Source of the DNA: Blautia parvula
Lineage (GTDB): Bacteria; Bacillota; Clostridia; Lachnospirales; Lachnospiraceae
NCBI RefSeq assembly: GCF_020215665.1
Contig: NZ_CP084061.1
Span: 5,554,501-5,618,500 of the forward strand
Length of the DNA stretch: 64,000 nucleotides
Direction of reading: 5' to 3'
The translations under genes were made by a program, and so were the position numbers. Every line of letters starts with the position of its first letter. The first letter of the stretch is position 1. Under the pieces are notes generated by a model. The model saw only the letters and a list, made by a program, of their open reading frames with translations. It made no database searches and was not told the DNA's origin. Shown in pieces: positions 1-8,533 of this stretch.

Positions 1-287
1 ACCCCATTGCTTCCGTGCTTGCCACCATGTCTGTACATAATCTGACCGTGGATGATGAAGCACCGAAAAAATTCAAGATCATCATGGGTCTGCTGATCAC
101 AGCTACCGCCTATACGACCGTTGCAACAGATGGTGTCAATGCGGTAAAAGCCATGTATGTTATCCTGGGGGCGCCGATTATGCTGATTGTGGGAATCTGT
201 ATTTTTTCCTTCTTTAAGCAGGCAAAAGAGATCCAAAAATATCCCAATGACATGCTGCCGGAATCAGAAAAAAGTGATGAAGAATAA
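1..287 (+). CDS. BCCT-family betaine/carnitine/choline transporter, C-terminal end (5' partial)
   Basis: The reading frame is open from the window edge, so only about 95 C-terminal residues are visible. They hold two hydrophobic segments (roughly window codons 24-42 and 48-69) joined by a short loop containing Asp-Gly, then a charged tail rich in Glu and Asp. The pattern of a small-residue stretch, a Thr-Met-Ser segment, a polar loop, two helices and an acidic tail matches the last two helices of BCCT secondary carriers, which import quaternary amines such as glycine betaine, carnitine or choline. The gene ends 29 bp before the aconitase-X large subunit, so the two are probably co-transcribed. 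A substrate with an N-methyl group would fit the MttB-type methyltransferases downstream. Family assignment from a fragment is moderately secure; the substrate is unknown. Confidence 0.7.
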   Translation, partial: PIASVLATMSVHNLTVDDEAPKKFKIIMGLLITATAYTTVATDGVNAVKAMYVILGAPIMLIVGICIFSFFKQAKEIQKYPNDMLPESEKSDEE

Positions 288-316
288 AAATAGTATGAGA
301 AAAGAGAGGTATTCCT

Positions 317-1609
317 ATGAAATTAACACCATATGAACAGGACATGCTGGATGGAAAATTCGGCCGTTTTAAACAAATCGCATTGGAAAATGTTTTAAAA
401 TATGCCCGTGTCGTGGGCGCGGAAGAACTGGTTGAGATTACAAAATCCACACTGTATTTCGGGGCACATTCCTATCTGGAGACCTGCGATGCAGATACAT
501 ATGATGAGATATTTGCCAAAATGTATCTCTGTACAGATGAAAAAGTGGAATTAGGCGAATTTGAGAAGACCTGTTACTGTCAGACCTGTGTTGCGCCCTG
601 CGATCAATATGATTATAAAGTGACACATCTTCCGAAAGAATTGTTTGACAGAAATACAGAATATTTAGGACGTACACTGAAGGCAGGCTGCTGCATCGCC
701 GGTTCCTGCACGCCGTATCTGAACGGCTGGGTGCCGTTATTCGGAGAACATGTGGTGACATCTGAATCCAGCAATATCACCATGAGCAATTCTGCATTCG
801 GCGCAAGATGCAACGCAGACGGAGAAGAGGCGATCACATGGATATCCATCTGCGGCCGTGCTCCTAAATGGGGATTTTATCTTCAGGAAAACCGTTACGC
901 GGATACGGTATACCACATTGAGTGTAAATCAGAGACAAGATTTGACTGGGATATCATTGGCTACACAGTAGGGCGTATGCTGCCCTCCGCCGGAGTTCCT
1001 GTTTTGACCGGAGATTTCCACAGACCTACCCTGACCATGTTGAAACAGTGCTTTACCGCAATGGCTACTACGAGCGCATGTGAAATGTGCCATATTGTCG
1101 GTGTGACTCCCGAGGCGCGTTCCCTGGAAGATGCCCGAGGAAACAAACCGCTCAGAGGCGAATTTACCATCACACAGGAGGATTATGAGGAATCCCGCCG
1201 CCAGATCTGCAGTGCGGGAGAAGGCAAGATCAACTTTGTACTGATGGGATGCCCGCACTACAGCCTGGAGGATATCCAGCAGGTAGCAAATTATATAGAA
1301 GGGAAAAAGGTAGCGGAAGGTGTAGAACTCCATGTCTGGACAGATATGTCTACGCTTGCCATGGCAAAAGCAAGCGGTTTTGTAAAAACAATTGAGGAGG
1401 CAGGCGGAAATGTATTGTCAAGCAGCTGTGCTATGGTCATGGATCCTGCAGCTTTTGCGCATGTCACTGCCATGGTGACGGATTCCGGTAAACAGGGACA
1501 TTATATGCACTCCTGCTTTGGAGCAGGCAAGCATGTCCCGATCTATTATGGCGATATCTATCAATGTATTGACGCCGCTGCAGCAGGCTATTGGAAAGGA
1601 GAAGCATAA
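317..1609 (+). CDS. Aconitase X (AcnX) catalytic large subunit, two-subunit type
   Basis: This 430-residue protein belongs to the aconitase-X family (formerly DUF521), metal- or Fe-S-dependent dehydratases related to aconitase. Characterised members are bacterial cis-3-hydroxy-L-proline dehydratases and archaeal phosphomevalonate dehydratase. Visible family features are a Cys-rich stretch (Cys86, 88, 91, 95), a second cluster (Cys125, 126, 131), the block around residues 144-165 that reads GEH..TSESS..NSAFGARCN, a GCPHYS motif in the C-terminal half and a final HSCFGAG segment. Length fits a stand-alone large subunit; the swivel domain is a separate gene that overlaps the stop by one base. 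A good GAGAGG ribosome site precedes the ATG. In this context it may dehydrate a hydroxylated amino acid or betaine rather than mevalonate phosphate, but the sequence does not settle the substrate. Confidence 0.88.
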   Translation: MKLTPYEQDMLDGKFGRFKQIALENVLKYARVVGAEELVEITKSTLYFGAHSYLETCDADTYDEIFAKMYLCTDEKVELGEFEKTCYCQTCVAPCDQYDYKVTHLPKELFDRNTEYLGRTLKAGCCIAGSCTPYLNGWVPLFGEHVVTSESSNITMSNSAFGARCNADGEEAITWISICGRAPKWGFYLQENRYADTVYHIECKSETRFDWDIIGYTVGRMLPSAGVPVLTGDFHRPTLTMLKQCFTAMATTSACEMCHIVGVTPEARSLEDARGNKPLRGEFTITQEDYEESRRQICSAGEGKINFVLMGCPHYSLEDIQQVANYIEGKKVAEGVELHVWTDMSTLAMAKASGFVKTIEEAGGNVLSSSCAMVMDPAAFAHVTAMVTDSGKQGHYMHSCFGAGKHVPIYYGDIYQCIDAAAAGYWKGEA

Positions 1610-2028
1610 TGGAAAATACGATGATCAAAGGACGCGGAGCCTATGAAGGAGTCATGGAAGGAGAAGCGCTTGTTCTTCCTGACAGTGTACAGGGATGGGC
1701 CGGTTTAGATGAAAAAACGGGTATCATCATAGAGGAAGCAAACAGCAAATTCGGCGCGTATATCGGGGGAAAGATCCTGATCCTTCCCTGTGCTAAGGGA
1801 AGCAACGGGTGGGCCAGCCATTTTTATTCTGCCTCTGTGGCAGGCCACAAGCCCATCGCATGGGTCATTGAAAAACTGGATTCCCGCTGTGCTGCCTGTA
1901 TTGTGGAACTGGGAATACCCGCAGTTGTGGAGACTGAAACAGAGGCCTGCAAGATCATTCATGACGGAGACTACATTCGCGTGGACGGCAACAAGGGAAC
2001 CGTAGAAATATTAAAACGGGCAGAATAA
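1609..2028 (+). CDS. Aconitase X swivel-domain small subunit
   Basis: This 139-residue protein is the DUF126-type small subunit that completes the AcnX active site with the large subunit just upstream. The glycine-rich FGAYIGGKILILP segment (residues 44-56), followed by a KGS tripeptide (about residues 59-61), corresponds to the conserved swivel-domain loop where a serine faces the substrate. I chose the ATG at 1609, which overlaps the large-subunit stop (TAATG), because GGAAAGGAG sits 8-16 bases upstream; a TTG at 1591 in the same frame lies inside that ribosome site. The overlap implies translational coupling and a 1:1 complex. Beta-strand-rich content and length match stand-alone small subunits in bacteria and archaea. 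Confidence 0.87.
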   Translation: MENTMIKGRGAYEGVMEGEALVLPDSVQGWAGLDEKTGIIIEEANSKFGAYIGGKILILPCAKGSNGWASHFYSASVAGHKPIAWVIEKLDSRCAACIVELGIPAVVETETEACKIIHDGDYIRVDGNKGTVEILKRAE

Positions 2029-2124
2029 AATTTTTAACTTTCTGAATATTTAAAGAAAGACATCCATAACCTTATGATGAATGAAATAATGAATAAAGTA
2101 TTTCATGCATTGGAGGGATTATGG

Positions 2125-2811
2125 ATGTTTTTTTATTATGATGCCACATATCTTCTGGTCTTAGCAGGTGTAATACTCTGTGTCATAGCATCTGCAAATG
2201 TGAACCAGACCTACAAAAAGTACAGTACCGTGGGAAATGCCCGGCACATGACAGCGGAACAGGCAGCCAGGACCATACTGGACCGTGCGGGAATCAGCCA
2301 GGTGAAGATTGAGAGGGTCGGCGGAAATCTCACAGACCATTATGATCCCAGAAGCAAAGTACTGCGGCTGTCTGAAACCGTCTACGGCTCAGAGTCCGTG
2401 GCAGCCATCGGCGTGGCGGCCCACGAGTGCGGCCATGCGATCCAGGATGATGTGGGGTATGTACCGATCAAGATCAGAGGCGCGATCGTTCCGGTCGTAA
2501 GTCTTGGTTCTGCCCTCTGCTGGCCGCTGTTCCTCATCGGCCTTCTCATGGGAGCACCGGGTCTTGTAAACGCGGGTATTATTTTATTTTCTCTGGTGGT
2601 GGCCTTTCAGCTTGTTACCCTGCCTGTGGAATTCAACGCGTCCGGCAGAGCACTCAGGATTCTGGACGGTGCCGGAATCCTGGAGGGAAATGAACTGCAG
2701 GGGGCCGGGAAAGTTCTGCGCGCAGCAGCACTGACCTATGTGGCCTCGGCACTCTCATCTATCCTGCAGCTTTTACGTCTGGTACTGCTTTCCGGCAGAC
2801 GGAGAAATTAG
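2125..2811 (+). CDS. YugP-like membrane zinc metallopeptidase
   Basis: This 228-residue protein has an N-terminal membrane helix (residues 8-25), a soluble part with the zinc motif HECGH at residues 100-104, further helices at about 120-165 and a likely third zinc ligand at Glu169. This is the layout of the YugP (Mep2) family of integral-membrane neutral zinc peptidases, which are widespread in Firmicutes; their cellular substrates are poorly defined. I start it at ATG 2125 because TTGGAGGG lies 7 bases upstream. An ATG at 2074 has no comparable site. It sits between the AcnX genes and the PocR regulator but shows no evident link to the amine pathway, so it may be a passenger. The C-terminal tail is short and basic. 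Confidence 0.85.
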   Translation: MFFYYDATYLLVLAGVILCVIASANVNQTYKKYSTVGNARHMTAEQAARTILDRAGISQVKIERVGGNLTDHYDPRSKVLRLSETVYGSESVAAIGVAAHECGHAIQDDVGYVPIKIRGAIVPVVSLGSALCWPLFLIGLLMGAPGLVNAGIILFSLVVAFQLVTLPVEFNASGRALRILDGAGILEGNELQGAGKVLRAAALTYVASALSSILQLLRLVLLSGRRRN

Positions 2812-2936
2812 GCCGCTGCTGTTTACAGCCGTTGTCCCGCAGGGGGAGTTATGCACATACGCATAAAAATACCGAGTTTACTTTTTCTCCCTCCGGCAGT
2901 AGAATAAAGACAAGAGGAATAGTCCGGAGGAAGCAT

Positions 2937-4208
2937 ATGGCAGAGGGATACGAACATTCAGAGGAAAAAGATTACCTGGAAGAGATGCTTGACAATTTCG
3001 CAAAGGCAACAGAGCTGGGAATCATAGCAGTGAACACTTACGGGGAGGTCTTCCTTGCCAGTAAAGACTACTACGAGTGCGCATACTGCCGTCAGGTGCA
3101 GGACACGGAGGTGGGAAGAGCACGCTGCAGGCGTACCTATAAAAAGGCCTGCAGGCAGGCATTCCTGTGGAAAGAACCGTATTTTTTTGCCTGTCATGCC
3201 GGCCTTGTCATGTGGGCAGTCCCCATCTATGCGGATGGAACAGAAGTGGGAGCTGTCATGTGCGGACAAGTCCTTCTGTGGGAGCCGGATCATGTGTTCT
3301 GTCAGGACGCGGAAAAGTTCTGTCTGAGCGAAAAGGACCGCAGAGAGATGGAGCAGAAGGTAAAAAAGCTGCGCGTGATCTCCGCAGACCAGTGCCAGTC
3401 CTCTGCCAACCTTCTCCAGGTCATGATGCAGTATCTCTCAAAGACGCAGAACGCCATTTTCATGGACCAGAAGAATCTCATGAGCTGGCGTGATGCCATG
3501 ACCACCAGGATCGAAGAGAGAAAGAAGACACTGAAAAATGAAAAATTCGACTGGTCTGTCTATCTGAAAAGGGAAAAACGGTATCTCCAGTACGTCCGTA
3601 TGGCGGACAAAGAAAAGATACAGAACATGCTGGAAATGTTGTTCACGGATATCGAGATCTTGTGTTCCTACGACAAGGCTCTTGTGAAGTCAGCCCTGCA
3701 CGATTTCATGGCTGTGACCGCCAGAGCCATCGTGGAGGCAGGGGCGGACAGCGAAGTCGTCATGAATGGTGTAAAACATTACAGGCAGGACATGAAGCAT
3801 GTGGAAAACATTGAGGAAATGATGGAGATCACCTACCGGATGCTGAACCGGTGGTTTGACAGTATTTACCTTCTGGGGACAGATGACCATATCAGTGTCA
3901 TGAAAAATGTCAGGGATTACATAGAAGAGAATTACAATAGGAAGATTACCCTGGATGACATCTGCAGCCACGTATTTTTGAGCAGGTCTTATCTCTGTAC
4001 CTTATTCCGTCAGAAGACCGGAGGAACCATCAGCGATTATATCCTGAGGGTCAGGATCGAAAAGTCCATAGAGCTGATGGGGAACAGGGAACTGAGCCTG
4101 AAGGAGATCATGGAACAGTGTGGGTTTGAAAGCCAGAGCTACTATACAAAGACATTCCGAAGGCTGATAGGAGTCAATCCGGGACAGTACAGGAACAAAT
4201 TCTTATAG
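2937..4208 (+). CDS. PocR-domain AraC-family transcriptional regulator
   Basis: This 423-residue protein has an N-terminal PocR sensory domain (about residues 15-170) with the characteristic spaced cysteines (C..C then C, C and C within about 45 residues), a middle helical region and a C-terminal AraC double helix-turn-helix (about residues 325-423). PocR domains sense small hydrocarbon-derived ligands such as 1,2-propanediol and often control corrinoid-dependent pathways. The start at ATG 2937 is set by GGAGGA 6 bases upstream; an in-frame ATG at 2832 lacks a ribosome site. The stop lies 10 bp before the corrinoid protein gene, so regulator and corrinoid protein are probably one transcript. 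It likely activates the demethylation genes in response to substrate; that is inference from position. Confidence 0.88.
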   Translation: MAEGYEHSEEKDYLEEMLDNFAKATELGIIAVNTYGEVFLASKDYYECAYCRQVQDTEVGRARCRRTYKKACRQAFLWKEPYFFACHAGLVMWAVPIYADGTEVGAVMCGQVLLWEPDHVFCQDAEKFCLSEKDRREMEQKVKKLRVISADQCQSSANLLQVMMQYLSKTQNAIFMDQKNLMSWRDAMTTRIEERKKTLKNEKFDWSVYLKREKRYLQYVRMADKEKIQNMLEMLFTDIEILCSYDKALVKSALHDFMAVTARAIVEAGADSEVVMNGVKHYRQDMKHVENIEEMMEITYRMLNRWFDSIYLLGTDDHISVMKNVRDYIEENYNRKITLDDICSHVFLSRSYLCTLFRQKTGGTISDYILRVRIEKSIELMGNRELSLKEIMEQCGFESQSYYTKTFRRLIGVNPGQYRNKFL

Positions 4209-4218
4209 GAGATGCAGA

Positions 4219-4866
4219 ATGGATATATATGAAGAAATCAGGCGGAACCTTCTGGGCGGGAAGGCGGATGAGGTGGTAAATCTGATCAGAAAAGCCATTG
4301 CTGTCTGCTATCCTCCGGAGTCAGTGCTCAAAGAGGGACTGATTCTGGGCGTGGATACACTGGCGTACAAGTTCCGCAACAGTGAGGTCTGCGTGCCGGA
4401 GGCGCTGCGTGTGGCCCGTGCCTTAAATGCCGGCCTCAGATGTCTGACTCCCTATCTGGATCAAGGGGGTGCCAGGCAGTGCACTGCGGTCATCGGTACC
4501 GTGGAGGGGGATGTCCATGACATCGGAAAGAATCTGGTCAAGATATACCTCTCCACTCTGAATATAGATATGGTGGATCTGGGGGTGGATGTCAGCAAAG
4601 AGGAGTTTGTGGAGGCAGCAGTGGAACATGACGCCAGGCTTGTCATGGCGTCTGCACTTCTGCCCACAACGGTCTGTGAATTGAAGGGTGTCATAGAGGA
4701 GCTTAAGAAGGCAGGCATAAGGGACAAGGTCATTGTCTTCGTGGGAGGCCTGTCTGTCAGCAAAGAGTATGCGGAAGAGATAGGAGCGGATTATTATACC
4801 AGGGATGCCATTGAACTGCGGGACTTCCTGAACAAGAATCTGTCCAAACTCCTGAAAGAAATATAG
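4219..4866 (+). CDS. Corrinoid (B12-binding) methyl-carrier protein, MttC/MtbC-like
   Basis: This 215-residue protein shuttles a methyl group on cobalt between a substrate methyltransferase and a second methyltransferase acting on tetrahydrofolate or coenzyme M. The N-terminal helical cap covers residues 1-85. The cobalamin-binding Rossmann domain follows, with the base-off motif DVHDIG at 98-103 (axial His100), SALL at 145-148 and a GG pair at 176-177. These are the three classic B12-binding signatures. It lies directly upstream of an MttB-family methyltransferase, its probable partner, but is separated from it by a strong hairpin with a T-run (4902-4972). No corrinoid-activating RamA-like protein or methylcorrinoid:folate methyltransferase is present in the window. 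Confidence 0.93.
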   Translation: MDIYEEIRRNLLGGKADEVVNLIRKAIAVCYPPESVLKEGLILGVDTLAYKFRNSEVCVPEALRVARALNAGLRCLTPYLDQGGARQCTAVIGTVEGDVHDIGKNLVKIYLSTLNIDMVDLGVDVSKEEFVEAAVEHDARLVMASALLPTTVCELKGVIEELKKAGIRDKVIVFVGGLSVSKEYAEEIGADYYTRDAIELRDFLNKNLSKLLKEI

Positions 4867-4901
4867 AGCAATAAATAGCAAAATACAGCAAAAGTAACAG
4901 A

Positions 4902-4972
4902 CCCTGTTCTGTGGTATTCTTGATGTATCAAAAGAAGATACGTATCGGGAATGCAACAGAACAGGGTTTTTT
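4902..4972 (+). terminator. Intrinsic terminator or attenuator between corrinoid protein and methyltransferase
   Basis: An 11-bp perfect inverted repeat, CCCTGTTCTGT (4902-4912) and ACAGAACAGGG (4956-4966), is followed by six T. The long loop contains a second small hairpin, GTATC (4925-4929) with GATAC (4937-4941). The ribosome site of the next gene starts only four bases after the T-run, so this is unlikely to be a plain end-of-operon signal and may tune methyltransferase expression by partial read-through. Confidence 0.75.
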
Positions 4973-4988
4973 ATGGAGGAGGTAAAAC

Positions 4989-6428
4989 ATGAGACCATCG
5001 ATCAAGTATTTAAGCGACGCGGAAGTAGTACGGGTACATGAAAAAGCATTGGAGATGCTGGAAGATCTGGGAATGAAATTTGAGGGGGCAGAGGCAAGAG
5101 AATACTTTGCAAAAGCAGGGGCAGAAGTGTCCGGACAAATCGTGAAAATACCGCGCAGCATCATCGAGGAAGGATTAAAGACGGTTCCAAAGCGAGAGGA
5201 ATTCGTTTTATATGGAAGGACACCGGATAAAGATGTGCATGTGAAAGACAGGGTGCCGTCACTGGCTGCCATGACCATGGCTACCCATGTGCTGGACCCG
5301 GAGACAGGACTGCGCAGGAAAGCTACAGACAGAGACCTTGCCCTGATCACAAGGATCATGGAAAAACTGGACACCGTGACCATTGCCAGTGCACTGGTCA
5401 CACCCCAGGATGTGCCCATGGCGGCATCCGACTGGTATACCTGGGCGACTTCCATTAAAAATACCACAAAACACATCACCGGCGGAGCTGTAGGAAAAGA
5501 GGGTGTGCGGGATGCCATCAAGATGGCCAGTCTGGCAGTGGGAAGCGAAGAAGAATTCCTGAAACGTCCTTTCATCTCCTTCTGGGTCCTGACTATGCCG
5601 CCGCTCCGAGTGGATGAAAATACATCCAATGTATTGATGGAGGCAGCCGTGCATAAGGTACCGTCAGTGATCAGCTCCGGCGGAATCCTGGGCATGACAT
5701 CCCCCATGTCCGTGGAGAGTGCACTGGTGCATACCCATGCGGAGACATTAGCCTGCATCGCACTGTCCCAGCTTGTCAATCCGGGGGCGCCTGTGATCTA
5801 TTCCAGCTATGTGCGCAGCATGGATATGAAGACCATGTGCATCAATATGTCCTCACCGGAGAGTATTATCATGAAGGTAGGCATGTCACAGATGGGAGAT
5901 TATGTTGGGCTGCCGACCAAGATGCCGGCCAATCTGCGGGACGGCAAGGTGCTGGATGCACAGGCCGGATTTGAGACCGGTATGGGCGGACTCGCCGGAG
6001 CACTGAGCTGTGATTTCATCGTTTCTATGCAGCTTGACATGGACCTTATGGTGGACTTTGCGGATATGATCTATTCCGATGAGTGCATGCAGATCCTGCA
6101 GAGAATGGCCCGTCCGCTCAGCTTTGACGATGAGACACTGGCCTATGACAATATGGAGGAAGTCGGCCCCGGCAACACATTCCTGGAGACTGACCACACC
6201 TTTGAACATTTCAAGGATGAAATATGGATGCCGAGATATATGGAGAGAGGCACCTGGGAGAACTGGGAGGCGAACGGAAGCCGTGATATCCGTGATATCT
6301 GTGCGGAAAAAGTGAAGGATATGCTGGAAGAGCTGCGTGACTATGAGATCCTGCCAAAAGATGTGAGGGATGCCATAGACGCTGTCGCTGCCGGTTCCTC
6401 GGAGAAGGCGAAGAACATCAAGCGTTAG
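4989..6428 (+). CDS. MttB-superfamily (trimethylamine methyltransferase-like) corrinoid methyltransferase, non-pyrrolysine
   Basis: This 479-residue protein has the length and motif pattern of the MttB superfamily, TIM-barrel enzymes that transfer a methyl group from a quaternary or tertiary amine to a corrinoid protein. The frame is continuous with no internal amber codon, so it is a pyrrolysine-free member. Such members act on glycine betaine, proline betaine, carnitine or butyrobetaine in Clostridia. Conserved-looking blocks include the ...LVNPGAPVIY... stretch near residues 258-267 and a glycine-rich GMGGLAGALS segment near 331-340. GGAGGAGG precedes the ATG by 5 bases. It is the closest partner to the upstream corrinoid protein. 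It is clearly divergent from the second family member at 8534, so the two probably act on different substrates or successive demethylations. Confidence 0.9.
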   Translation: MRPSIKYLSDAEVVRVHEKALEMLEDLGMKFEGAEAREYFAKAGAEVSGQIVKIPRSIIEEGLKTVPKREEFVLYGRTPDKDVHVKDRVPSLAAMTMATHVLDPETGLRRKATDRDLALITRIMEKLDTVTIASALVTPQDVPMAASDWYTWATSIKNTTKHITGGAVGKEGVRDAIKMASLAVGSEEEFLKRPFISFWVLTMPPLRVDENTSNVLMEAAVHKVPSVISSGGILGMTSPMSVESALVHTHAETLACIALSQLVNPGAPVIYSSYVRSMDMKTMCINMSSPESIIMKVGMSQMGDYVGLPTKMPANLRDGKVLDAQAGFETGMGGLAGALSCDFIVSMQLDMDLMVDFADMIYSDECMQILQRMARPLSFDDETLAYDNMEEVGPGNTFLETDHTFEHFKDEIWMPRYMERGTWENWEANGSRDIRDICAEKVKDMLEELRDYEILPKDVRDAIDAVAAGSSEKAKNIKR

Positions 6429-6444
6429 AGGGGAGAGGATGCTT

Positions 6445-7347
6445 ATGGATAAGACAAAAGGCAAGACCATAGGGCTGCTGGCCATGGTGGTAGTCGTCAC
6501 GATTTACGGTGTGTCTTATATTTCCAGGGCTGTAATCAGTGAATACCTTCCTACGGTAGTGATTCTGGTCATTCAGATGGCAGTCATGACGATTTTGTTT
6601 ACCGGATTTAATCTCGTGACCGGAAAGAATATGAAAGTGAAGAAAAAGGATTGGGGCATTATCATCCTGTCCGGCCTGGTCGGTACGACATTCTTCCATG
6701 GGTTCACTATTTTAAGTGTTACATCCATAGGGGCTACGGTTTCCTCCCTGCTTTTTGGATTTGCCGCTGTCTTTGCGCTGATCATGGAAATCGTTCTGTT
6801 TCACAGGAAGAAGACAAAGCTGGGAATCCTGGGTATATTGATCTCTCTTGTCGGTGTGTATATTCTGATGGGAGTGAAGATCGGGGATCTGATGGCAACC
6901 AATTTCAAGGGATATGCGCTGTGTCTTTTGAGCATCATTTCCTGGGTAGTCTATTGTTTCCTGACAGACAAGATATCGGATGGATATGAGAAGACCGTAT
7001 TGCTGAACTACCAGGCACTTGTGGGGGCTGTCACTACGCTGCCGTTTTTATTCTTCTATCATGTGGAGCCGTCCGTCCTTGCAAAGCCGTCGGTGTTCAT
7101 GAACCTGATCGTGCTGGGAGTATTTAATTCTACGATTGCTTATTTTTTGAATATATTTGCGATCAAAAGGATCGGTGTACTGCTGTCAAATCTGATGATG
7201 GATTTTCTGCCGGTAGTGACCATCGTGATTTCACTGGTACTATACAGTACAATACCTACTGCGAACCAGATCATCGGTGGAATCATCATTCTGGTCTCTG
7301 TGTTTATGCTGGATAAAGACCAGAGGAATCTGGACGCGCAGGCGTAA
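6445..7347 (+). CDS. EamA/DMT-family transporter
   Basis: This 300-residue protein consists almost entirely of hydrophobic helices, about ten in two five-helix halves, as in EamA drug/metabolite transporters. Basic residues cluster after helix 2 (KKKDWG) and in the inter-helix loops, as expected. It follows the methyltransferase by 16 bp and is therefore probably in the same operon. Family members export or import amino acids and small metabolites; here it may export a demethylated product or take up the substrate. I prefer ATG 6445 because the GGGGAG ribosome site at 6430-6435 is nine bases away; ATG 6439 would be too close. A bidirectional terminator follows the gene. Confidence 0.85.
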   Translation: MDKTKGKTIGLLAMVVVVTIYGVSYISRAVISEYLPTVVILVIQMAVMTILFTGFNLVTGKNMKVKKKDWGIIILSGLVGTTFFHGFTILSVTSIGATVSSLLFGFAAVFALIMEIVLFHRKKTKLGILGILISLVGVYILMGVKIGDLMATNFKGYALCLLSIISWVVYCFLTDKISDGYEKTVLLNYQALVGAVTTLPFLFFYHVEPSVLAKPSVFMNLIVLGVFNSTIAYFLNIFAIKRIGVLLSNLMMDFLPVVTIVISLVLYSTIPTANQIIGGIIILVSVFMLDKDQRNLDAQA

Positions 7348-7384
7348 AAAGAGAAGGCGGCAGGTTTTCCCTGCGGTGTAAAAC

Positions 7385-7430
7385 AAAAAAGGATCCTTAT
7401 CCCATACATCCGGATAAGGATCCTTTTTTT
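7385..7430. terminator. Bidirectional intrinsic terminator between convergent genes
   Basis: An A-run plus GGATCCTTATCC (7385-7402) pairs perfectly with GGATAAGGATCC plus a T-run (7412-7430), giving an 18-bp stem with a 9-base loop and U-runs on both strands. It lies between the convergent transporter (+) and IclR regulator (-) and can stop transcription from either side. Confidence 0.93.
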
Positions 7431-7454
7431 GCTGCCTGCTGATGAAATAATATG

Positions 7455-8228
7455 CTACCGCATGACATATCCAAGAGTCGCGGACAGCCTTCTTACAGCA
7501 GCGATAAGTGTTTCACTTATTGCATGCTCCTCCTCCTCGGTGAGCGTGGTGCCGCTGATACTGATCGCACCCAACGGCGTATTGGTATAATTCATTACAA
7601 GAGCGCCCACACAGAAGATGTTATATTCATTTTCTTCCCTATCCAGCGCATAATGCCGCTGTTTCACTTCACTGATATCCTGAAGTAAAGCGTGGACATC
7701 CGTAATGGTGTGTTCTGTGAGACGCTTTACATTAAATTTTTCCCATTTCTCAATAATCTCATGGTTTGAATATGTGGACAAAATCGCCTTGCCGGCACTT
7801 GTGCAGTACAGAGGAGAACGCCGTCCAACGTTTGTATAGACGGAGAAGGAAGGTGCAGTCTGTCCAATGCTCTGTACACATAAAAGCTGATTGTTATCCT
7901 CAACAGAGAATTGTGCAACCCGCCCTGTCTCTCGGCTCAAATCGGCAAGTGTGGAGTTGATCAGTGAAATCTGATCCAGATTCTGTACGGCGTTGATACC
8001 CACTTCATATGCCTTTAATGTGAGACTGTATTCATTGTTCGGTCTCTTCTCAATATAACCATTTTCCACCAGCGTATATACTAAACGTGACAGGGAAGCC
8101 TTGCTGATGTTCATCTTTTCATGTAATTCAGCTAATGTCATATTGCCTGAACGGGATATTGTTTCGAGAATTTGGAAAGCACGGTCTATAGCCTGAATCG
8201 TTTCCATTTTCTGTATTGCCTTGCTCAA
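7455..8228 (-). CDS. IclR-family transcriptional regulator
   Basis: This 257-residue protein has an N-terminal winged helix-turn-helix (about residues 10-75; ASLSRLVYTL is the recognition helix region) and a C-terminal IclR ligand domain (about 80-250) with the typical SAGKAIL and LGAISISG blocks. It is transcribed divergently from the second methyltransferase and probably controls that promoter and its own. The start is TTG at 8228: GGAGG lies 7 bases upstream on the minus strand, while the first internal ATG is codon 8 and has no ribosome site. IclR proteins usually bind small acids or aromatic ligands; an intermediate of the amine pathway is a plausible ligand. Its end converges on a strong bidirectional terminator. 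Confidence 0.92.
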   Translation of the reverse strand: MSKAIQKMETIQAIDRAFQILETISRSGNMTLAELHEKMNISKASLSRLVYTLVENGYIEKRPNNEYSLTLKAYEVGINAVQNLDQISLINSTLADLSRETGRVAQFSVEDNNQLLCVQSIGQTAPSFSVYTNVGRRSPLYCTSAGKAILSTYSNHEIIEKWEKFNVKRLTEHTITDVHALLQDISEVKQRHYALDREENEYNIFCVGALVMNYTNTPLGAISISGTTLTEEEEHAISETLIAAVRRLSATLGYVMR

Positions 8229-8533
8229 AGTATATCCTCCTTATCCTGATTTCTGAAATTAATAATTTATTTCATTATACATTTATATGAATGAGTGTGC
8301 AAGAGAGATTTTGAACATTAACTTAATATAATGATTTATTGCGCAGAAAACAGAATATTAATTTATAAAAATGAAATAAATTATGAGTAGTACAATGTGC
8401 ATAAAAGCAGATAAAAAACATTATGCATAATTTTATAATATTATATTTGTAAAATGAATTATAATATAGTAAAATGAAATAAATAATAAAAATAGAAACT
8501 TAAAATAAAATTATGAAATAAAGGAGAAGGAAA
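8229..8533. promoter_or_regulatory. A+T-rich divergent control region with repeated ATGAAATAAAT motif (putative IclR operators)
   Basis: This 305-bp gap between the divergent IclR and methyltransferase genes has no gene. It contains ATGAAATAAAT at 8371-8381 and 8474-8484, ATGAAATAAAG at 8513-8523, and the same motif inverted at 8265-8275. Near the regulator it forms a near-palindrome, TGAAAT (8254-8259), nine bases, ATTTCA (8269-8274). Repeats this specific, on both sides, look like regulator binding sites, with one copy beside the IclR start (autoregulation) and one just before the methyltransferase ribosome site. The extreme A+T content makes individual -10 boxes ambiguous. Confidence 0.6.

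Noticed and set aside
4928-5779. Antisense frame of 283 codons opposite the first MttB gene
   Set aside because: It overlaps the strong sense gene and the terminator; Ser/Thr-rich low-complexity translation with no family features.
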